Notes: generated from the letters alone by a model not told the origin. A DNA stretch of 20,077 bases from a virus (IMGVR_UViG_3300034980_000340:1-20077), one strand, 5' to 3'. Counted from the stretch's first letter, positions 1-7,589 are shown. Translations and numbers: made by a program.

Positions 1-369
1 GATATAAAGTGGGAGTTACTGGAAAATTGCGAAGAGAGTGTAATGCACGATAAGGAAAATTATTATATTGAAAAATTTGACTCTATAAAAAACGGTTATA
101 ACTCTGGATTTGGATCACAAGGGTGCTCAGGTAGGATTATCTCCAGTGAAGAAAATAAAAAAAAACTAAAAACCAGGGCTGATAATATGCCGTTTTTTAT
201 GGTTTCATATAAAAATCAACCATCTGTTAATATTGTTACGAATAACTACAAAAGAGCTTCCGATTTTACAGGATTATCTATAGGCAGTGTTCGTAAAAAA
301 TTGAGAAACAATAGGAAGTGCAACATGTTTAATTATCAATATCTGGACGGGGGTGATTTATCTCAGTAA
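1..369 (+). CDS. GIY-YIG homing endonuclease, C-terminal part (5' end outside window)
   Basis: The frame is open from the first base, so the gene starts upstream and only its last 122 residues are visible. They begin with the end of a GIY-YIG nuclease domain: the block KENYYIEKFDS followed by GYN carries the conserved metal-binding glutamate and the late asparagine of that fold. A linker and a small DNA-binding repeat of the NUMOD/IENR1 type follow, with the pattern A-x-x-F-T-G-L-S-x-G-S-V-R-K-x-L and ending FNYQYLD. Such enzymes cut a target site and spread by copying into it. The last ten bases overlap the proposed start of the tail fibre gene, and the coding sequence also supplies that gene's ribosome binding site. 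The GIY-YIG motif itself is not in view, so the call rests on the C-terminal half. Confidence 0.75.
   Translation, partial: DIKWELLENCEESVMHDKENYYIEKFDSIKNGYNSGFGSQGCSGRIISSEENKKKLKTRADNMPFFMVSYKNQPSVNIVTNNYKRASDFTGLSIGSVRKKLRNNRKCNMFNYQYLDGGDLSQ
349..362 (+). promoter_or_regulatory. Ribosome binding site and ATC start of the tail fibre gene
   Basis: GGGGGTGAT at 349-357 can pair along its whole length with the 3' end of 16S rRNA (one G-U wobble), then ATC follows at 360, six bases after GGGGG. No ATG, GTG or TTG exists in this frame between the stop at 354-356 and position 909, although the sequence in between is clearly coding. Confidence 0.55.
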
Positions 370-1508
370 ACAGTGGACAACCGGCCGATGAAAACACGTT
401 TAACAACGCCTACCTTTCTAGGTTAAGCGATTCTGATACTATAGGAAAAATTGACCTAGCCAATGCCGATACGGCTACAGTTACAGACGTTCAAGGAACT
501 ATTAATACTCAAAGAGCGGATATAGATCAAAATAGAACTGATATTGATTCAAACGATGTTGAATTAGCCGATCATGAATCAAGAATATCAACCAATGAAA
601 CTGATATAGCAGCAATCCAAGGTGATTATGTAGACCTTGATACAAACCAGACAATCGCTGGTGAAAAAACATTCAGTGATGATGCCGTTTTTAATGGTGA
701 CCTAACCGTTAACGGAACAACTACAACTGTAAACTCTGCAACATTAGACGTTGCCGATAAAAATATCACCGTTAATGATGGTGGTAGTGATGCGACCTCT
801 GAGGGTGCTGGTTTAACAGTAGAAAGAGTTGGGACAGATGGCTCTCTCGTTTATGAGGATGCTTTAGATAATAAATTTAAACTAGGTGCGCTTGGTTCTG
901 AGGAAGAGGTGGGATGTGTTATTAAAGACACATTGGTAAATCTGCAAACGATAGTTTCACCATCTACTTCTAACCTATATTTTGCCACAGATACCCTCGA
1001 TCTTTATAGGTCAGACGGGACAAGTTTACAGATAATAGACTCTGGTGGTGGTTCCACTGTAGAGATTGCCTATATAAAAGATATTAAACCTAGCGGTACT
1101 AACGGTGGAACATTTACCGGTGGAGCCACATGGCAAACCAGAGATTTAAATACAGTCGAGGGCGACACGGCAATAGTGAGCCTTTCTTTAAATCAATTCA
1201 CACTAGGGTCGGGAAAATATATAATTGATTCCAGTTCTCCGGCTAGAAGTGTTAATAATCACAAGGCAAAGATAAGAAATATAACTGATTCAACAGACAC
1301 TATAATAGGACAAAGTGCTTATTCTGATAGCGCCAGTGCAACTACTAAAGATGCTATAGTGGGCGGGGTTATAACACTAGTTTCGTCTAAAACTTATGAG
1401 CTTCAGCATAGATCAGCTTCAACACAGTCTAATACCGGATTCGGTCAACCATCTTCAATGGGCGTAGATGAAGTTTACTCGCATGTTAAAATAACAAAAA
1501 TAGGATAA
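360..1508 (+). CDS. Tail fibre / receptor-binding protein, apparent ATC start
   Basis: The protein has 382 residues if translation starts at ATC 360. The opening residues SVNSGQPADENTFNNAYLSR resemble the N-terminus of phage tail appendage proteins. A polar coiled-coil-like stretch follows (about residues 60-95, repeats such as RADIDQNRTDIDSN), then a shaft motif (about 115-150, with LTVNGTTTTVNSATLDVADK) typical of phage fibres. The C-terminal 145 residues look like a beta-sandwich head domain that would contact the receptor. The first conventional start in this frame is GTG at 909, which would delete the shaft, so it is rejected as the true start. An alternative is that the gene was split by the upstream endonuclease and begins outside the window. 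The product would sit at the tail tip of the virion. The fibre identity is fairly secure; the start is inferred. Confidence 0.72.
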   Translation: MSVNSGQPADENTFNNAYLSRLSDSDTIGKIDLANADTATVTDVQGTINTQRADIDQNRTDIDSNDVELADHESRISTNETDIAAIQGDYVDLDTNQTIAGEKTFSDDAVFNGDLTVNGTTTTVNSATLDVADKNITVNDGGSDATSEGAGLTVERVGTDGSLVYEDALDNKFKLGALGSEEEVGCVIKDTLVNLQTIVSPSTSNLYFATDTLDLYRSDGTSLQIIDSGGGSTVEIAYIKDIKPSGTNGGTFTGGATWQTRDLNTVEGDTAIVSLSLNQFTLGSGKYIIDSSSPARSVNNHKAKIRNITDSTDTIIGQSAYSDSASATTKDAIVGGVITLVSSKTYELQHRSASTQSNTGFGQPSSMGVDEVYSHVKITKIG

Positions 1509-1512
1509 CTGA

Positions 1513-1899
1513 ATGAGCGATGAAAATATTGAATTACTAAGAAAACAGGATATAGAAAACCGCTTTAGAAGTCTTAAAGATATGAGAAAGGCTTTTCATT
1601 CGTTGCACGATGAAGCTAATCCAGAATTATGGCTTAAAAACATCCTTGAATCTCAAAAGGATCATGCCGAAACCGAAATATCAGCGTTAGAGGTTAGGGA
1701 TAATGAACTAGATCAAGATCCTGTTAAAAAACAAAAGGAATTTATCCAATCTAGGTTAGATGAATATATGAAAGAGGGTTTAACCTATGCTGCTGTAATC
1801 GAAGCCCTATGGGAAAAGGTTATGGAGAATAGGCCTGAAAAAGCAGAGGCTATGATACCTATCAGAGAAAGAGTTAAAAACAAGGTGCCTAAGAAATGA
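1513..1899 (+). CDS. Hypothetical protein of the tail module
   Basis: This is a 128-residue, highly charged, probably all-helical protein without membrane segments, signal peptide or recognisable catalytic motif. It begins four bases after the tail fibre gene and ends in an ATGA overlap with the next gene, so it is translated as part of the tail operon. Residues 60-85 are rich in Glu, Asp and Lys and could form a coiled coil. A position directly after a fibre gene would suit a fibre assembly chaperone, but nothing in the sequence proves this and I do not recognise the family. Confidence 0.7.
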   Translation: MSDENIELLRKQDIENRFRSLKDMRKAFHSLHDEANPELWLKNILESQKDHAETEISALEVRDNELDQDPVKKQKEFIQSRLDEYMKEGLTYAAVIEALWEKVMENRPEKAEAMIPIRERVKNKVPKK

Positions 1900-2099
1900 T
1901 GAAACTAATGGCGGGAGCAATTTTATCTGTAATGGTTGGTGGACTTGGTTGGGCCGGATCGAATATGTTTGACTACTCGAAAAGGATAGCTGTTTTAGAA
2001 ACCAGAGAGCTTAGTCATAAAGAATTGATAATTAGAGTAGATAAAAAAGTCGATAAGGTTGGAAGCAAGCTCGATAAGCTACTAGAAAGGATTAAGTAG
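1896..2099 (+). CDS. Small membrane-anchored coiled-coil protein
   Basis: This 67-residue protein has one N-terminal hydrophobic segment (about residues 4-21, LMAGAILSVMVGGLGWAG). A charged helical stretch with leucine and valine heptads follows (about 30-66). The start overlaps the previous stop (ATGA at 1896-1899) and the next gene begins one base after the stop. The topology of one membrane anchor plus a coiled coil resembles small lysis-associated or tail-associated membrane proteins of phages, but the family is not recognised. The probable location is the inner membrane. Confidence 0.65.
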   Translation: MMKLMAGAILSVMVGGLGWAGSNMFDYSKRIAVLETRELSHKELIIRVDKKVDKVGSKLDKLLERIK

Positions 2100-2100
2100 A

Positions 2101-4590
2101 ATGGCTCAAGAGTTATCAGCTAAAGCCGAATTAATTTCCCAAGAAACTAATATTGGTCAAAATATAATACTGGAGATAGACGGCGTTCCTTTAATATTTG
2201 GAGCGCAGCCTGTTTTTAGAGTTTGGCAAATTGGTGATGACGGCGTCACGATTGGTCAATCTGGATTAACCATTGGCGGTTTGCTTGAGATAGCCGAGAG
2301 TCGCGCTTATGTGATGGTAGATGGCACAACTAGTATGATTAACCAGCAGCTAGAATTAGATTCTGGCGGTGCTGGATCTATAACAAAGTTTTCAATTAAG
2401 TTGGTCGATAAAAACCAAGAATTAACAAGATTGTTTTCTCCGGGTCAAACATTAACTGATATATTAGGTAGAGAAGCAACCGTGTCTCTTGGATTTAAAG
2501 GTGGCTCGCATCCAAAGGACTCCATTAGGTTGTTCGAGGGGATAATCGACGCTCAAGAAACCGGAGCCGGTTGGTGGACACTAACTGTTGCTCATGCACA
2601 GCATTTAACAAGATCGAAAATCATTCAACAGGTAAGCACAACCATAACTAGTGCTATAGACGATACAGTAACGACAATCCCTTTAGAGTCGGTTGATGGA
2701 TTACTAGAACCAGTTGATACAATGAGGACACTTATTCGTATCGAAGATGAATTAATAGAATATACAGGTATTAGCGGCAATGATCTTACCGGTGCTACCC
2801 GTGGTGTCGAAACGACCCTAGCCGTTTCTCATGACATAGATACCGAATTACAATCGTATTTTATATTTGAAGATAATCCAATTGATTTAGCCTTAAAACT
2901 AATGCTCTCTAGAGGTGGTACACCGTCTTATGAGGGATATAGTATAGATAGATTTGTTCAAACTATTGGTTTAGAGGAAATTGAAAACGCTGTTATATTT
3001 TCATCCTCCACATTACAGGATGATTTAGGTTTGGTGGTAGGTGATCTATTTACAATCACTGGTGCAACAAACGCTGCCAACAACGTAACCGATCAGGCCA
3101 TAACTGGCTTTACAACCGGATCTTATGGAACCGCTGTGATACTAGGTGGTGCTGGTTTAGTTTCGGAAACCACTACTTCGGCGGTTGTTGATATCAGCTC
3201 ACAATATGATGTTTTTCCGGTTACTAACGGTGGCGTTAGCGCCGGTGCCAACATGAAACCGAAACACGTTGACGTTGCAAGGCATTTGAATCTTAAAGAG
3301 TTGTTGATAGCTCAAATCCCCACTATGAAAATTCACAGTGAAGGGGATGAAAATCTAAAAGAGTTTATAGTAAACGAACTTTTTAAACCTATTGGGTTTT
3401 ACCAGATACCCAAATCTAGATACTCTGTTTCTGCTGTTATCCCCCCGTTAGTGGTAGATACATTAAAGAAATTCGACTCTAATGCGGTTAAAAACCCTGA
3501 TAGATTAAAAATAGGAAGAACAGTAAATAAGAATTTTTACAATGCTATAGCGTTTAAATTTAATCCCGACCCTATTAATTTATCTAAATTCAACTCTGGC
3601 GAAGTGGTTTTCTCTCAGAGGTCGGTTAATAGAATAGATACATACACAAGAACCCTTGAAATTAAATCTAGGGGATTAAAGGGTGATGCCGCCACTAGAA
3701 ATATTGTTAAATCATTAGCTAGAAGATTAGAGGACAGGTATCAATTCGCACCAGAAACAATAACCGTCGAGACTAATTATAAAACAGGGTTCAATGTTGA
3801 GGTTTCCGATATCGTATTGTTTGGTGACTCTGAATTACAGTTAACAGATATAAACGATGCTACAAGAAACTTTGTTCCGAGGTTGATGGAAGTAATTAAT
3901 AGAAAGCTAAATCTAAAAACCGGTAAACTCGCTTATGAATTACTAGATACTGCTGCCGGTGCCGATGGTAGATACTCGGTTGTTTCCCCTAACTCATATA
4001 TAGACAGCGGGTCAAGCACTACTAAAATAGTTCTAAAAACATCGTTCGGAACTGGAGAGTTTGAATTAGAGAGGCTCAAATGGGAAAACTTTATCGGAGA
4101 AGAAATATTAATCAGATCACAGGATTGGAGCTTTCAAGAGGTTGTTACGCTTATTGGTTTTAGCGATGATTCATTAAAAGCTCTAGATATAACCGCTCTT
4201 AGTGTTTCCCCTAGTGAAGATTATCTCGTAGATCTACCTTATTATCCCGATAACGATAATATTGACGATAGAAGGCTTATGAAATCTATTCATGCTTTCT
4301 GGACCCCGAGGGTTACGATAACCGCCAATAGTATAAACGCCTTTAGGTTCACAGTGGCACCAGGGGATATTGATAAATTTTTAGTTGATGCCTTTGTTAG
4401 GGTTCACTCGTCTGACTTTTCAGATGACAGTGTTGAGTCAGCACTTGATGACGATGCTCAGATAATAGAAGTTGATACAGGTACAAATACGATTATTGTG
4501 GACAGAGATTTGACATTTACGCCACAATTAAATGACCAGGTTGATTTGATAGGATTCAAGGATGGGGGATTACCCTATCGCCTCCTATAA
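2101..4590 (+). CDS. Large tail protein, probable tail hub / tip (baseplate-like) protein
   Basis: At 829 residues this is the largest gene in the window. It lacks signal peptides and membrane segments and is rich in beta-strand-like, Gly/Thr/Asp-rich sequence. Residues about 195-255 contain a pattern seen in phage tail-tip proteins: a hydrophobic strand, RIEDELIEYTGISG, then LTGATRGVETT and a histidine. Charged, probably alpha/beta segments follow (about 390-620), then a C-terminal Asp/Ser-rich region. Its length and its place between fibre and small structural genes fit a central hub or tip protein that links the tail tube to fibres. I cannot identify a catalytic motif. The exact role is an inference from context and general resemblance. 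Confidence 0.65.
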   Translation: MAQELSAKAELISQETNIGQNIILEIDGVPLIFGAQPVFRVWQIGDDGVTIGQSGLTIGGLLEIAESRAYVMVDGTTSMINQQLELDSGGAGSITKFSIKLVDKNQELTRLFSPGQTLTDILGREATVSLGFKGGSHPKDSIRLFEGIIDAQETGAGWWTLTVAHAQHLTRSKIIQQVSTTITSAIDDTVTTIPLESVDGLLEPVDTMRTLIRIEDELIEYTGISGNDLTGATRGVETTLAVSHDIDTELQSYFIFEDNPIDLALKLMLSRGGTPSYEGYSIDRFVQTIGLEEIENAVIFSSSTLQDDLGLVVGDLFTITGATNAANNVTDQAITGFTTGSYGTAVILGGAGLVSETTTSAVVDISSQYDVFPVTNGGVSAGANMKPKHVDVARHLNLKELLIAQIPTMKIHSEGDENLKEFIVNELFKPIGFYQIPKSRYSVSAVIPPLVVDTLKKFDSNAVKNPDRLKIGRTVNKNFYNAIAFKFNPDPINLSKFNSGEVVFSQRSVNRIDTYTRTLEIKSRGLKGDAATRNIVKSLARRLEDRYQFAPETITVETNYKTGFNVEVSDIVLFGDSELQLTDINDATRNFVPRLMEVINRKLNLKTGKLAYELLDTAAGADGRYSVVSPNSYIDSGSSTTKIVLKTSFGTGEFELERLKWENFIGEEILIRSQDWSFQEVVTLIGFSDDSLKALDITALSVSPSEDYLVDLPYYPDNDNIDDRRLMKSIHAFWTPRVTITANSINAFRFTVAPGDIDKFLVDAFVRVHSSDFSDDSVESALDDDAQIIEVDTGTNTIIVDRDLTFTPQLNDQVDLIGFKDGGLPYRLL

Positions 4591-4599
4591 AGGAATATT

Positions 4600-5139
4600 A
4601 TGGCAGACATATCACCAGCAAGATCGAATATATTAACAGAGGAAACTCAATATCGTTCGGCCGTAAGCGAGGCTCTTTTAACTAAGACCGGTGGGTCTAT
4701 TAATTTTATCAACAACAAACAGTATGACCAAAGATCATTCCAATTAAATGGCTCTTATGCTTTAGGCGTAGGACAACTTGGTGCTGATCAAATTATCCCA
4801 CTTCTTTTTGATTGTGAGATTGTTGGCTTCTCTTATTGGAATGGAGCCACGGGAACAAGTGGATCATCTATTTTTGATATCCATAGATTAACGGGTGGGG
4901 ATACCGATTCGGGAACTATTTTCTCGACTAAGCCAGAGTTTGATTCTACAGCGGCAAATAATACTTATACAGTTAGGGATGTTTTAAATTCAACAACTGT
5001 GGCGCTTCCAACGGGTCACACTTTAGCTGTTTTATCGACTACAGAATTCAATGCGGGTGACGCTTTAAGATTAGATATTGATTCAGCAATGCCAGGCGCT
5101 TCAAACGCTGGTGTTTATATATTTTTAAGACCGAGGTAA
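4600..5139 (+). CDS. Small tail-associated structural protein
   Basis: This 179-residue soluble protein is rich in Ser, Thr, Gly and Asn and appears beta-structured. After a polar N-terminus (residues 1-35) it reads as one compact beta-sandwich-like domain, ending in the strand YIFLRPR. It starts nine bases after the large tail gene, with AAGGA upstream. Its composition and position suggest a virion accessory or receptor-contact protein. No family is recognised with certainty, and no enzyme motif is visible. Confidence 0.62.
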   Translation: MADISPARSNILTEETQYRSAVSEALLTKTGGSINFINNKQYDQRSFQLNGSYALGVGQLGADQIIPLLFDCEIVGFSYWNGATGTSGSSIFDIHRLTGGDTDSGTIFSTKPEFDSTAANNTYTVRDVLNSTTVALPTGHTLAVLSTTEFNAGDALRLDIDSAMPGASNAGVYIFLRPR

Positions 5140-5142
5140 TTT

Positions 5143-5490
5143 ATGAGTACATATACAGGTGATGCCACAATAGTGGATATTATTTCAGCTAGTGCAAGCG
5201 CCACTAACCAAGTTTCGGTTAATGCTTACACTGTCCCCGTGGGGAAATTTGCAGAAGTTCAATTGGTTAACTGTAGTGGAAACTGTACCAACGGTGGAAC
5301 AATTAATGGCGGAAGAATAGGCGGTGTTGCAATAGTTAACGACACGCTAGACGATGCCACTAGTATTTCAAAAAGTTTCGAGGATTTTCAGGGCGCAATA
5401 TGGTTAAACGAAGGCGAGACAGTAGACGCTTTAGCTCAATCCGGGACAGGTTCTATAAGTGTCACAATTAAAGAATATAACAAACCTTAA
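5143..5490 (+). CDS. Small beta-rich structural protein
   Basis: This 115-residue protein is almost entirely short beta-strand-like segments separated by Gly, Asn and Thr turns, and it begins three bases after the preceding stop. It has a pair of cysteines (NCSGNC, about residues 43-48). The pattern of a small Gly/Val-rich single domain with a central YTVPVGKFAEVQLV strand is common among phage appendage or decoration proteins. It ends just before the lysis genes, so it closes the structural module. Function unproven. Confidence 0.62.
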   Translation: MSTYTGDATIVDIISASASATNQVSVNAYTVPVGKFAEVQLVNCSGNCTNGGTINGGRIGGVAIVNDTLDDATSISKSFEDFQGAIWLNEGETVDALAQSGTGSISVTIKEYNKP

Positions 5491-5500
5491 GGAGGTTTAT

Positions 5501-5683
5501 ATGAAAAAGGGATTTTTAAAATCAAAAACATTTTGGTTCGGTGCACTTACATTTGTAGGTTCTTTCGTTCCTTCGGTTTCATCTTTTATCGCGGAAAACC
5601 CTGCGACTTTCGGAACTATTTGGGGGTTGGTATCAATCTTACTTAGATCTGTAACAAAAGATAAATTGGTTCTTACTGAGTAA
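5501..5683 (+). CDS. Small holin
   Basis: This 60-residue protein has a short basic N-terminus (MKKGFLKSKTFWFG), two hydrophobic segments (about residues 11-27 and 33-48) and a charged tail (RSVTKDKLVLTE). That layout, with the SKTFWFGALT entry and a polar loop between the segments, matches small phage holins that permeabilise the inner membrane and time lysis. The start is ATG 5501, preceded by a strong AAGGAGGT (5489-5496); longer in-frame starts inside the previous gene lack such a site. The next gene overlaps by one base (TAATG), and it and the gene nested in it look like spanins, which supports the lysis role. Confidence 0.72.
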   Translation: MKKGFLKSKTFWFGALTFVGSFVPSVSSFIAENPATFGTIWGLVSILLRSVTKDKLVLTE

Positions 5684-5895
5684 TGGTAAGTTCAATCTTA
5701 GGACTCCTAGGTAGTATCTTTACTATCTGGGAGCATAAAGAAAAAAATAAATACAAAGAAAAGTATATGAGGCTCGAAAGGGAATATTATGAAGAAAGTA
5801 AAAAAGAAAACCCTAGCGATGCTGTTCTTGATAATATTGAATTCGAGTTGCTCCTCCTCGTTGATAGCCTCGGTTCCGAAATTAAAAGATCGTAG
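5683..5895 (+). CDS. Inner-membrane spanin subunit (Rz-like)
   Basis: The protein has 70 residues. A hydrophobic N-terminal segment (MVSSILGLLGSIFTIW) is followed by a highly charged helix (about residues 18-42, EHKEKNKYKEKYMRLEREYY) that would extend into the periplasm. A conserved-looking tail (DAVLDNIEFELLLLVDSLGS) completes it. It overlaps the holin stop by one base and contains most of the start of the next gene in another frame, which is the classic Rz/Rz1 layout. Spanins join inner and outer membranes and fuse them in the last step of lysis of Gram-negative hosts. It is shorter than most i-spanins, so the call rests mainly on topology and nesting. Confidence 0.6.
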   Translation: MVSSILGLLGSIFTIWEHKEKNKYKEKYMRLEREYYEESKKENPSDAVLDNIEFELLLLVDSLGSEIKRS

Positions 5896-6088
5896 AATTA
5901 AATTATGCCCACAGGGTATTTGTTACCGTTATGAAAAATGCACCTCTTGGAAGAAAACCATATTTGGTAATAAGAAATGCAAAAAGCGTGAGTATGTAAC
6001 CGAGCTTTATAATCACGGCACCCCCAACTATATTAAAATCCAAACTCTAGGATTCACCTGTACATCCCCAGCAAGATTTAAGAAATAA
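5789..6088 (+). CDS. Outer-membrane spanin subunit (Rz1-like lipoprotein), embedded gene
   Basis: This 99-residue gene starts inside the i-spanin gene in a different frame and runs about 190 bases past it. It begins with a lipoprotein-like signal: basic MKKVKKK, hydrophobic LAMLFLIIL, then NSSC. The lipobox is imperfect, with Asn at -3 where Leu is usual. The mature part is basic and cysteine-rich (LCPQGICYRYEKC and a further KKC), which may form disulfides in the periplasm. An AGGGAATATT site precedes the ATG. With the overlapping i-spanin it would form the complex that disrupts the outer membrane. Without the lipid the alternative is a small secreted protein. Confidence 0.6.
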   Translation: MKKVKKKTLAMLFLIILNSSCSSSLIASVPKLKDRRIKLCPQGICYRYEKCTSWKKTIFGNKKCKKREYVTELYNHGTPNYIKIQTLGFTCTSPARFKK

Positions 6089-6119
6089 GCCTAATTTCAC
6101 ATATTTACAATTAATTATT

Positions 6120-6151
6120 GTGTACACATAAGTAACACATCGTGGTATATT
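6120..6151 (+). promoter_or_regulatory. Probable promoter with extended -10 element
   Basis: TGGTATATT at 6143-6151 is an extended -10 box (TGn then TATATT). A weak -35 (TACACA, 6123-6128) lies 17 bases upstream and overlaps the perfect palindrome GTGTACAC (6120-6127), a possible operator. It lies in the gap of about 100 bases between the lysis genes and a run of small genes, and would transcribe from about 6158. Confidence 0.4.
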
Positions 6152-6191
6152 GTACCCACTCAATAGGAATGGAATTTACATAGGGAGTTTT

Positions 6192-6434
6192 ATGTCGGTA
6201 AAAATGCAAACATTGTTCGATTACCTAGAAGCTATCACACCCGTTTTAAGTGACAACCAAAAAAGGCATATAAAAATGCTCGTGGATGATATGGTAGGCA
6301 ACGCGGCGATGATAGAGAAGGGCGTTGGTTGGAAAGAGGGTTTACTCGCGGGCCGTAAATTAGAGAGAGCTAATTGGTCTGGATGGGCACCGGATGACCT
6401 GGTTGCTAGATTTGAACCACTGGAGGATGAATGA
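6192..6434 (+). CDS. Hypothetical early protein
   Basis: The 80-residue protein is soluble and helical, with no recognised domain. The start ATG 6192 follows AGGGAG (6182-6187) at normal spacing; an in-frame TTG at 6150 falls on the promoter and is rejected. The C-terminus contains tryptophans (WKEG, NWSGWAPDDL) and ends acidic. It is the first gene of a coupled trio, its stop overlapping the next ATG as ATGA. Small genes of this sort at the start of an early operon often alter host functions, but nothing specific is visible. Confidence 0.65.
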   Translation: MSVKMQTLFDYLEAITPVLSDNQKRHIKMLVDDMVGNAAMIEKGVGWKEGLLAGRKLERANWSGWAPDDLVARFEPLEDE

Positions 6435-6670
6435 AGAAAAATGGACATTTACATATAAGAGCCTGTGACGAATTAAAAGAATATTTAGATGATAATTTCC
6501 AGACGATATCGAAAGGTGTTTACGAACTTTATTATACCCACAGGGATTTGCGGAACGCGTTAATAGATGGAGGCCTAGAGTCCCTTGAGCCATCCGATCT
6601 AGTTGGTCTTGTTCGTTGCTTAGTTAACGATAAAAAACGGCTTAAAAACAAAATCAAGGCTTCTAAATGA
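6431..6670 (+). CDS. Hypothetical early protein
   Basis: This 79-residue soluble protein overlaps its neighbours on both sides by ATGA, so it is translated by coupling. The central part is acidic and probably helical (DDNFQTISKGVYELYYTHRDL). The C-terminus is strongly basic (NDKKRLKNKIKASK), which could touch nucleic acid. No family recognised. Confidence 0.62.
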   Translation: MKKNGHLHIRACDELKEYLDDNFQTISKGVYELYYTHRDLRNALIDGGLESLEPSDLVGLVRCLVNDKKRLKNKIKASK

Positions 6671-6903
6671 GTATCTATAACGACGTTAAAGAATCCTTAG
6701 AACACGGGGTTTTCAACGAGATAGAACCGGATAAATATTACACTCTACACGGTCTTTGGTTGCCAAAAACAACACCGGTGGTAAATAAGAAAAACTGCAT
6801 AGATAAAGCATTAAAGAAAATATACGGCAAAGATGGGTTGAAACCATTTAGCCTATCTAAAAACGGCAGGACTGAGTTTAAACGATTAGGGAAATATAAA
6901 TAA
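6667..6903 (+). CDS. Hypothetical early protein
   Basis: The 78-residue protein is the third of the ATGA-coupled trio. It has a short acidic N-terminus, a hydrophobic stretch YTLHGLWLPKTTPVV and a basic C-terminal half (KKNCIDKALKKIYG, then FSLSKNGRTEFKRLGKYK) that ends in a beta-turn-like motif. No signal peptide, membrane helix or known domain. An HNH endonuclease gene follows after eight bases. Confidence 0.6.
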   Translation: MSIYNDVKESLEHGVFNEIEPDKYYTLHGLWLPKTTPVVNKKNCIDKALKKIYGKDGLKPFSLSKNGRTEFKRLGKYK

Positions 6904-6911
6904 GAGAGATT

Positions 6912-7382
6912 ATGAAGAAAGTTAAACATATTCCGGTTTCCGAAATTAAAAATAAATACCATGTTTCACACATGGGGACGATTCACAATATCAAAACAAA
7001 GAGAAAGTTAAATGGGTGGGTTTCAAAATCCGGCTATCAATATTTTGACTTATACCTAGGTAAAGAAGATCGTTATTCAGCCCATAGGCTTATCGCTACC
7101 TTTTTTATACCAAATCCTTTTAATTACCCGTGCGTGAATCATATCGATGGCGATAAATCAAACAATATTGTTGATAATTTAGAATGGTGCACGCATCAAG
7201 AAAACACCATTCATGCCTATAAAAAAAATTTAATAAAAAATAGAAGGGTCGGGAGATTCACCAGTAAGAAACTCGATATGGTTAGGTATTTATATAAAAA
7301 ATACTCACAAGATGATATAGCGGAATTGCTAGGTGTTACTCAGGCAAACATAAGCGTTGTTTTGAAAATATTTGAAAAATAG
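6912..7382 (+). CDS. HNH homing endonuclease with C-terminal helix-turn-helix
   Basis: This 156-residue enzyme begins with a divergent NUMOD4-like segment (residues 5-50). An HNH_3 nuclease core follows (57-102): HRLIATFF, then VNHIDGDKSNN with catalytic His77 and Asn84, then NLEWCT and the closing HA. A helix-turn-helix (about 118-154, DDIAELLGVTQANISVV) should give target recognition. Such genes are free-standing mobile elements that cut related phage genomes lacking them and are copied in. GAGAG precedes the ATG. The stop lies within the first of two dyad repeats, so insertion may have carried or landed on that repeat. It is one of three HNH genes here, each of distinct sequence. Confidence 0.85.
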   Translation: MKKVKHIPVSEIKNKYHVSHMGTIHNIKTKRKLNGWVSKSGYQYFDLYLGKEDRYSAHRLIATFFIPNPFNYPCVNHIDGDKSNNIVDNLEWCTHQENTIHAYKKNLIKNRRVGRFTSKKLDMVRYLYKKYSQDDIAELLGVTQANISVVLKIFEK

Positions 7383-7405
7383 ATAACCCTAACTTATCTA
7401 TCAAA
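7379..7405 (+). repeat. Dyad repeat copy 1 (8-base arms, 7-base centre)
   Basis: ATAGATAA (7379-7386) and its exact complement TTATCTAT (7394-7401) flank a 7-base centre, CCCTAAC. CAAA follows. Copy 2 at 7563 has the same arms and tail but a different centre. It could be a binding site for a dimeric protein or an RNA hairpin; it lies directly upstream of the 47-residue gene's ribosome binding site. Confidence 0.6.
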
Positions 7406-7416
7406 AGGAGTTAAGC

Positions 7417-7560
7417 GTGGAAGATTTAGAGAGTGCGGAGAAGAGATTAGAAAATTTACGGTATAACGATTACAACCAATCTATTGAAGATAAACTCGAT
7501 GAACTTGTTTACGGTATGTTAGCAATTATTAAACATTTAAAAGGAATTGAAGAAGAGTAA
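7417..7560 (+). CDS. Small acidic helical protein, GTG start
   Basis: A 47-residue ORF starts at GTG 7417, six bases after AAGGAG (7405-7410). It encodes an acidic, fully helical peptide (starting MEDLESAEKRLENL and ending GIEEE), with leucines spaced as in a short coiled coil. It sits between two copies of a dyad repeat, so it may be the regulated gene or even the regulator of those sites, though no DNA-binding motif is visible. No family recognised. Confidence 0.55.
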   Translation: MEDLESAEKRLENLRYNDYNQSIEDKLDELVYGMLAIIKHLKGIEEE

Positions 7561-7562
7561 TT

Positions 7563-7589
7563 ATAGATAATGTAATGTTATCTATCAAA
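7563..7589 (+). repeat. Dyad repeat copy 2
   Basis: ATAGATAA (7563-7570), centre TGTAATG, TTATCTAT (7578-7585), then CAAA. Arms and tail match copy 1 exactly while the centre differs. It follows the stop of the 47-residue gene by two bases. The rest of the gap to 7659 is A+T-rich, with no clear promoter. Confidence 0.6.

Noticed and set aside
1-400. Group I intron or intein ending before the tail fibre exon
   Set aside because: The endonuclease frame runs to within the proposed fibre start, leaving no room for the 3' intron core; the end of the ORF lacks the His-Asn and Cys/Ser/Thr of an intein. A free-standing endonuclease fits better, as with the others here.
909-1508. GTG at 909 as the start of the tail fibre gene
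   Set aside because: The same frame upstream to 360 encodes typical fibre sequence without a stop, and no ribosome site specific to 909 is convincing (GAGGAAGAG lies directly against it).
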